DNA of 64,000 nucleotides from assembly GCF_014705655.1 (NCBI RefSeq), contig NZ_JACXIY010000019.1, positions 99,710-163,709 on the forward strand. Reading direction: 5' to 3'. This document shows positions 60,215 to 64,000 of this stretch, one piece after another; position 1 is the stretch's first letter; each line of letters opens with the position of its first letter. A program made the translations under genes and the position numbers. The DNA comes from Paenibacillus arenilitoris. Its GTDB lineage: Bacteria > Bacillota > Bacilli > Paenibacillales > Paenibacillaceae. The notes under the pieces are model-generated. The model worked only from the letters and a program-made list of their open reading frames with translations, was not told the origin of the DNA and searched no databases.

Positions 60215-60754
60215 CTATATGTTGAGTGTGTTCCTAAGCTTTTTTGAGAACATTTTTGATACTTCCAATTCTGCGTGATTATCCATTCGAAGGACGTATC
60301 GGGAGTTAAACCAAGGCACGATTTCTTTGACATGCAGCAAGTTAACGATCTGCGATTTATTGATTCGAATAAATCCTCTGGCTGCCCATAGGCTCTCGTA
60401 ATATTGCAAGGTTTCTTTGATACTGTAAGGCTTGGACTTGGTGTGCGCCAGAAGACCGTCCGAACCCGCTTCTATATATATAACATCCCTTGGTTCAATA
60501 ACCGCAAATTTATTATCGCTTAAGCCGGTAACCGTATTCGTAAAATGGAGGTCTCCCCGAGCGCCGGAAACGAGGAGCTTAATCACATCCATGTAATCGA
60601 TCGCTTCAAATACAACGCAAAGCTTTTCTCTTGGGAGGTCAAATCCGCTCTCCACGAGCACCAAATCACTGTCCTGCTTGATATCGATTTGGTATTTCGA
60701 TAATTCCTGCTTCAACTTCTCATATACTCTATTCGAACACAATAGTTGAACCAT
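60215..60754 (-). CDS. LytTR-domain transcriptional regulator
   Basis: The 179-residue protein has an N-terminal part of about 75 residues unlike a receiver domain and a C-terminal LytTR DNA-binding domain (about 80-179: NKFAVIEPRDVIYIEAGSDG, RGFIRINKSQIVNLLHVKEI, LEVSKMFSKKLRNTLNI). It pairs with the DUF3021 gene in one operon. Such pairs are inhibitor-regulator couples in Firmicutes, where the membrane protein holds the regulator inactive. Targets unknown. Confidence 0.9.
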   Translation of the reverse strand: MVQLLCSNRVYEKLKQELSKYQIDIKQDSDLVLVESGFDLPREKLCVVFEAIDYMDVIKLLVSGARGDLHFTNTVTGLSDNKFAVIEPRDVIYIEAGSDGLLAHTKSKPYSIKETLQYYESLWAARGFIRINKSQIVNLLHVKEIVPWFNSRYVLRMDNHAELEVSKMFSKKLRNTLNI

Positions 60755-60786
60755 CAGGTGTCTCCCAATAACCGCATCGGAATGAT

Positions 60787-61968
60787 TTATTCAACCTTCA
60801 TTCTATCATAGATCATTCTTATTTTTACCAATTCTTCGATGCCCTTCTCCGCAAAATCAAGCGATCCGAAGTTAGCGACAAATAAGGTGTCCTTTTCTTC
60901 ATCATATAAGACATAGGTGCCCGTAGCGCCGACGCCGCCATACACATCCGTCATGGAGCTTAACAGGAATGACAGCTCGCTGAAGTCGAAATACATCATG
61001 CCCATGCCGTAATAGATCCCTTTGTCATAGCGGTGATGAAAGGTCTTCATCTGTCCATACCCTTCATCGGAAAGCAAAGTCCCGTCTTCCAAAGCTTTCA
61101 TGAACGCAAGCAAATCATCCATCGTGGTCACAACACCGCCGCCCGACCAGTCAACCGATAAAGCGTTCCTGCCGCTAAGATCAATGCCGTTCAGATAGAT
61201 CCCGAGAATATCCGCCGGTTCATCCTGGTAGAACATTAAATAACTGTCGTCCATGTCCAGGGGCTCGAATATTCGTTCTTCCAGAATAGCCGAATACGGT
61301 TTCCCCTCGATCGCTTCCAGAATAAGGCCAAGCAAAATATATCCCGTATCCGAATAATAATATTGTTGCCCGGGACGCCCGACAGGATGCTGATTTTCTC
61401 GAGTAAATGCAATCAGCTCTTCCGGGGTGAAGGATAGCTCCGGGTTAGCCGCGATCATCTCTAATAAAGGCTTCCCGCTTGTTACCGGACCTTCAAAATA
61501 GTCGCCGATTCCCGATGTATGAGTCAGCAAGTGCCTCAACGTTACCTGATCGCTGTAATCCGTGCCGTCTATCACGAATAAACCCTCAAGAACGTCCGCA
61601 TCCAGCCAGGAGTTTATTTTGTCGTCAAAGCTGATCCTACCTTCGTCAACTAACATGCCGTAGACAGCGGCACACATCGTCTTGCCGACGCTGGCTGCGT
61701 GATATTGACTGTCGGTTCGAGCCGGCTCATTCGAGGCGTGATTTTTCGTACCTACCGCAAATTGTTCGAAGTAACCGGTCTGGTCAGAAGAAATGGTCAA
61801 TAACGCGCTGGATAGCGACTCGTTTTTTTCAAGTACATTTGTTAAATGCTGTTCGATTTTTTCCGTAACCTCTTCTTTCGAGATCGGCCTGTTGAGGTAG
61901 GCGAATACGCCAAATCCGATTCCAGCTAAAATGATGACGCCAACCGCGATTCGCATTCCTTTTTTCAT
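60787..61968 (-). CDS. Membrane-anchored serine hydrolase (class C beta-lactamase fold)
   Basis: The 393-residue protein starts MKKGMRIAVGVIILAGIGFG, a signal-anchor helix. It has the penicillin-binding fold: SxxK as SVGK (Ser93, Lys96), YSDTGY as the Y-x-N-like motif, and a C-terminal HHRYDKGIYYGMGMM strand in place of the K-T-G triad. These proteins are usually D-amino-peptidases, esterases or PBP4*-like cell-wall enzymes rather than true beta-lactamases. ATG 61968 follows AAAGGTGGTTC. Single gene. Confidence 0.88.
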   Translation of the reverse strand: MKKGMRIAVGVIILAGIGFGVFAYLNRPISKEEVTEKIEQHLTNVLEKNESLSSALLTISSDQTGYFEQFAVGTKNHASNEPARTDSQYHAASVGKTMCAAVYGMLVDEGRISFDDKINSWLDADVLEGLFVIDGTDYSDQVTLRHLLTHTSGIGDYFEGPVTSGKPLLEMIAANPELSFTPEELIAFTRENQHPVGRPGQQYYYSDTGYILLGLILEAIEGKPYSAILEERIFEPLDMDDSYLMFYQDEPADILGIYLNGIDLSGRNALSVDWSGGGVVTTMDDLLAFMKALEDGTLLSDEGYGQMKTFHHRYDKGIYYGMGMMYFDFSELSFLLSSMTDVYGGVGATGTYVLYDEEKDTLFVANFGSLDFAEKGIEELVKIRMIYDRMKVE

Positions 61969-62155
61969 ATGAACCACCTTTCGCTTCATGCACATTTCAT
62001 ACATTAATCTAATCGGTGGTTTGAAATTAAGGAACGCTTTACAGCCATGTGGTCAATATTCGAGGGTATGACGACTTTTTTGGGGTTTATCGGTGTGCAA
62101 CGGGCTTTACTCCATTTTACAAAATGACGCGACATCAATTTCAAGCGCTTTCCCT

Positions 62156-62650
62156 TCATCCGCTGCCCATATGCACGAGCTGCCAATCGTCATTCTGCTC
62201 CGCAATAATCTGGAATCCATGGCGCTGCCAGAACGAAACCGCTCCAGGCAAAAACCGGTGTGTATGCAAATAAGCCGCAAGATAGCCTGTTTCCTCGATG
62301 TATTGCAACGCTTTGCCGACAAGCTTCGTTCCTACTCCTTGCCTTCTATACCGATTATCGACATAACATTTGACGACCTCGGCAGCAGTGCCTGATGCAT
62401 ATAATCCTTGAATAGCCTGGAAGCGATCATCGAAAGGCACGATACCGATCGAACCTACGATGCCTGTTTGTTCGTACACCGCAATAAAAAATGCTCCGCC
62501 TGACGACGGCTCCATATAATTCGCCTCAAAGTTCATCAAATCCATAGGTATCACGTTAGGATCGAGCATCGGGAATACTTCTTTTCGCATGTTCATAACA
62601 AACTTCACAGTTTCCTCTTTTTCCTGTATGCCTACCCTGACAATTTCCAA
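62156..62650 (-). CDS. GNAT-family N-acetyltransferase
   Basis: The 164-residue protein has the acetyl-CoA site NRYRRQGVGTKLVGKALQYI (R-x-x-G-x-G/A) and the C-terminal GAVSFWQRHGFQI strand-helix. TTG 62650 is the likely start; the gene overlaps the MFS gene stop by 19 bases, so translation is coupled. Substrate unknown; may modify a small amine. Confidence 0.9.
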   Translation of the reverse strand: MEIVRVGIQEKEETVKFVMNMRKEVFPMLDPNVIPMDLMNFEANYMEPSSGGAFFIAVYEQTGIVGSIGIVPFDDRFQAIQGLYASGTAAEVVKCYVDNRYRRQGVGTKLVGKALQYIEETGYLAAYLHTHRFLPGAVSFWQRHGFQIIAEQNDDWQLVHMGSG

Positions 62651-63852
62651 TCATCATTCTCCTTTTGTATGAACACAATGGCTATTAGACCCATCATCGA
62701 ACAAATGAAAAACATCGATGAAAAGGAACTTGATTGTATCACAAATCCCATCACTAAACCGCCAAGAGCAAAGCCTAGATCATAGGAAGCAAGAAAAATA
62801 CCAAGCAAGATATGCTTAGATTCTTTGGGAATAGCAAAGGACAAATACGTAACAATCGTTGGGTAAAGCAAGGCTGTAGCCAACCCGTTAAAGATGGCCG
62901 ACACATAGATGAAGCCGCCGATCAGCGGCAGCAATCCCAATAAGATTGTTCCAATAATCAAGCTCATGAATACGAGTGACATAAATGTCGGATACCACTT
63001 CCCGTCAGAAGGGATCGATCGTCGAAGCAAGAACCGGCTCAGCACCACAACAAGAGCCTGAACAAATAAATACAGTGCCGCATTCCCATCGCCTGTCGTC
63101 ACCATATACAGCGGCAAAAAGGTTGAAATCGCACCAAAAATACATGCGCCGATGAGCATGACAATAACAGAAACCAGTAAACTTCGTTGTCGACAAGCAA
63201 CCATAAAAGCGGCAATCATCTCGCGGAAAGTAAATGTACCTTTATCCACTGTCGTTGCTGGCAGTGGAGCGCCATATAACAAGAAAAGCGGCAACACAGC
63301 CAAAACTCCGATCAGAAGCAGGATATAGGAATAGTCATAGGGGTTCCAAAGCAGGAGAGCCAACGCAGGTCCATACAAGCTCGGCAGCACAGAAGATAAA
63401 GAATACATAGACAAGCCTTGTCCTCGATCTTCCTCTCTCAATATATCAGCCACACCGATTTGCATACACATCGAGAAGAATGCCGTCACGATCCCTTGAA
63501 GTGCACGGACGATATATAAGCTCTCCACACCTAACCAAACGTATATAAGCAAGGCTAGCGCATGACCTGCTAAGAGCCATTTCATGATCGTTAAGACGCT
63601 ATACTTGGCAATCATTTGACCTGCCCAGGGACGCAGGATCATACAGAATAACATGTACAGTCCCATCATGATGCCAATTTCACCTTCCCTGAGGCCATGC
63701 TCCGCTGCCTGTAAAGGGAAAATGACAGTCAAGACTGAATTGGCTGTAAAAAATAGAAGCGCTAGTGCATACATCTGAAGCATTTCTCTAGAGAGCGGAC
63801 CTGTTTTTATGATACATACAACCTTTCCTTTACCAAGACTGGATCGATACAA
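62632..63852 (-). CDS. MFS efflux transporter (drug-resistance type)
   Basis: The protein of about 383-406 residues has twelve helices and the MFS loop LRPWAGQMIAKYSV between helices 2 and 3. It belongs to the drug:proton antiporter-like group found in Bacillales. The frame opens at TTG 63852, but this codon has no good ribosome binding site; ATG 63783 (MLQMYALALLFFTANSV) is the more natural start. A short leader peptide frame with a strong site overlaps the 5' end. It overlaps the GNAT gene downstream. Confidence 0.85.
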   Translation of the reverse strand: MYRSSLGKGKVVCIIKTGPLSREMLQMYALALLFFTANSVLTVIFPLQAAEHGLREGEIGIMMGLYMLFCMILRPWAGQMIAKYSVLTIMKWLLAGHALALLIYVWLGVESLYIVRALQGIVTAFFSMCMQIGVADILREEDRGQGLSMYSLSSVLPSLYGPALALLLWNPYDYSYILLLIGVLAVLPLFLLYGAPLPATTVDKGTFTFREMIAAFMVACRQRSLLVSVIVMLIGACIFGAISTFLPLYMVTTGDGNAALYLFVQALVVVLSRFLLRRSIPSDGKWYPTFMSLVFMSLIIGTILLGLLPLIGGFIYVSAIFNGLATALLYPTIVTYLSFAIPKESKHILLGIFLASYDLGFALGGLVMGFVIQSSSFSSMFFICSMMGLIAIVFIQKENDDWKLSG

Positions 63853-63868
63853 CGATGAATTCTATCAT
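63830..63868 (-). CDS. Putative 12-codon leader peptide before the MFS gene
   Basis: ATG 63868 lies five bases after GGAGGGAGCCT, the best ribosome binding site in this region. It opens a frame MIEFIVVSIQSW followed by TAA at 63830-63832. The TAA overlaps the longer MFS frame. Leader peptides like this control drug transporters by ribosome stalling; that use here is inference. Alternatively it is the original gene start broken by a frameshift. Confidence 0.4.
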   Translation of the reverse strand: MIEFIVVSIQSW

Positions 63869-64000
63869 AGGCTCCCTCCATCTTACAATGGGCTATCTGC
63901 ATTCCTATTTAGATACTTGAGTCTTGCAAAAATATTGCCGTCAAATCGTGTTACTTAAACTCAGAAGCTTAGAACCTTTGTCGGAGAGAGGAACAGAAGA

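Noticed and set aside
60787..61968. True beta-lactamase
   Set aside because: SxxK is present, but the K-T-G triad is not visible and the protein is membrane-anchored with a large outside domain, as in non-resistance serine hydrolases.

Overview
The window looks like chromosomal DNA of a GC-rich, spore-former-type Firmicute of the Paenibacillaceae (Paenibacillus or Cohnella-like). This is inferred from strong AGGAGG-type ribosome binding sites, frequent TTG/GTG starts, sigma-A promoters, and families such as YtrA/GntR, BlaI-M56, HxlR, WYL, DUF4386 and CBO0543. Most of the window is high in GC. Two stretches are visibly AT-richer (about 43.9-49.1 kb and about 54.5-64 kb) and hold small accessory genes. 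I see no rRNA, tRNA, CRISPR array, complete insertion sequence or prophage.

Layout. 0.1-2.8 kb: an ICMT-like membrane methyltransferase, then a MarR regulator and MFS transporter that share an operator. 2.8-11.6 kb: a guanidine-degradation locus. Two divergent guanidine-I (ykkC) riboswitches control, on one side, two DUF1989 carboxyguanidine deiminase subunits, a biotin-dependent urea/guanidine carboxylase and an allophanate hydrolase split into two genes, and on the other side an APC permease. 11.6-15.3 kb: a structured repeat, a membrane protein, an FMN reductase, and a decayed patch where a deletion joined the remains of an AraC regulator to the remains of a GH2 beta-galactosidase. 14.8-20.2 kb: a Ytr-type GntR/double-ABC operon. 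21-25.5 kb: a response regulator-ABC-histidine kinase operon and a Fur-box siderophore-binding lipoprotein. 25.5-27.3 kb: an array of GTTTCA/TGAAAC dyads, a DoxX gene and two kinds of intergenic repeat. 27.3-29.7 kb: an SqdB/SqdX-type sulfolipid gene pair. 29.9-32.6 kb: BlaI and an M56 (BlaR1-like) protein cut by an in-frame stop. 32.8-43.9 kb: assorted membrane proteins and regulators, an epoxide hydrolase, a DrrAB-type ABC exporter with a TetR regulator, a diguanylate cyclase, and ArsR/SRPBCC. 43.9-49 kb (AT-rich): a retropepsin two-gene module, two methyltransferases, MazEF, AraC and a lipoprotein. 49-54.5 kb: HxlR/SDR, a GntR-solute-binding fusion, a dehydrogenase and MerR/SRPBCC. 54.5-64 kb: DUF421, CBO0543, two tandem 93-residue proteins of unknown function, a YobV/YobU-like pair, DinB, DUF3021/LytTR, a serine hydrolase, GNAT and MFS.

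Best candidates for undescribed biology: the two-copy multi-hairpin repeat (11.7 and 27.0 kb), the near-identical 92-bp repeat (26.8 and 39.3 kb), the four phased GTTTCA/TGAAAC dyads at 25.6-25.8 kb, the duplicated 93-residue proteins at 56.2-56.8 kb, and the small-protein/retropepsin pair at 44.1-44.8 kb. The best understood system is the guanidine locus. All family calls were made by eye from translated sequence; no database was searched.
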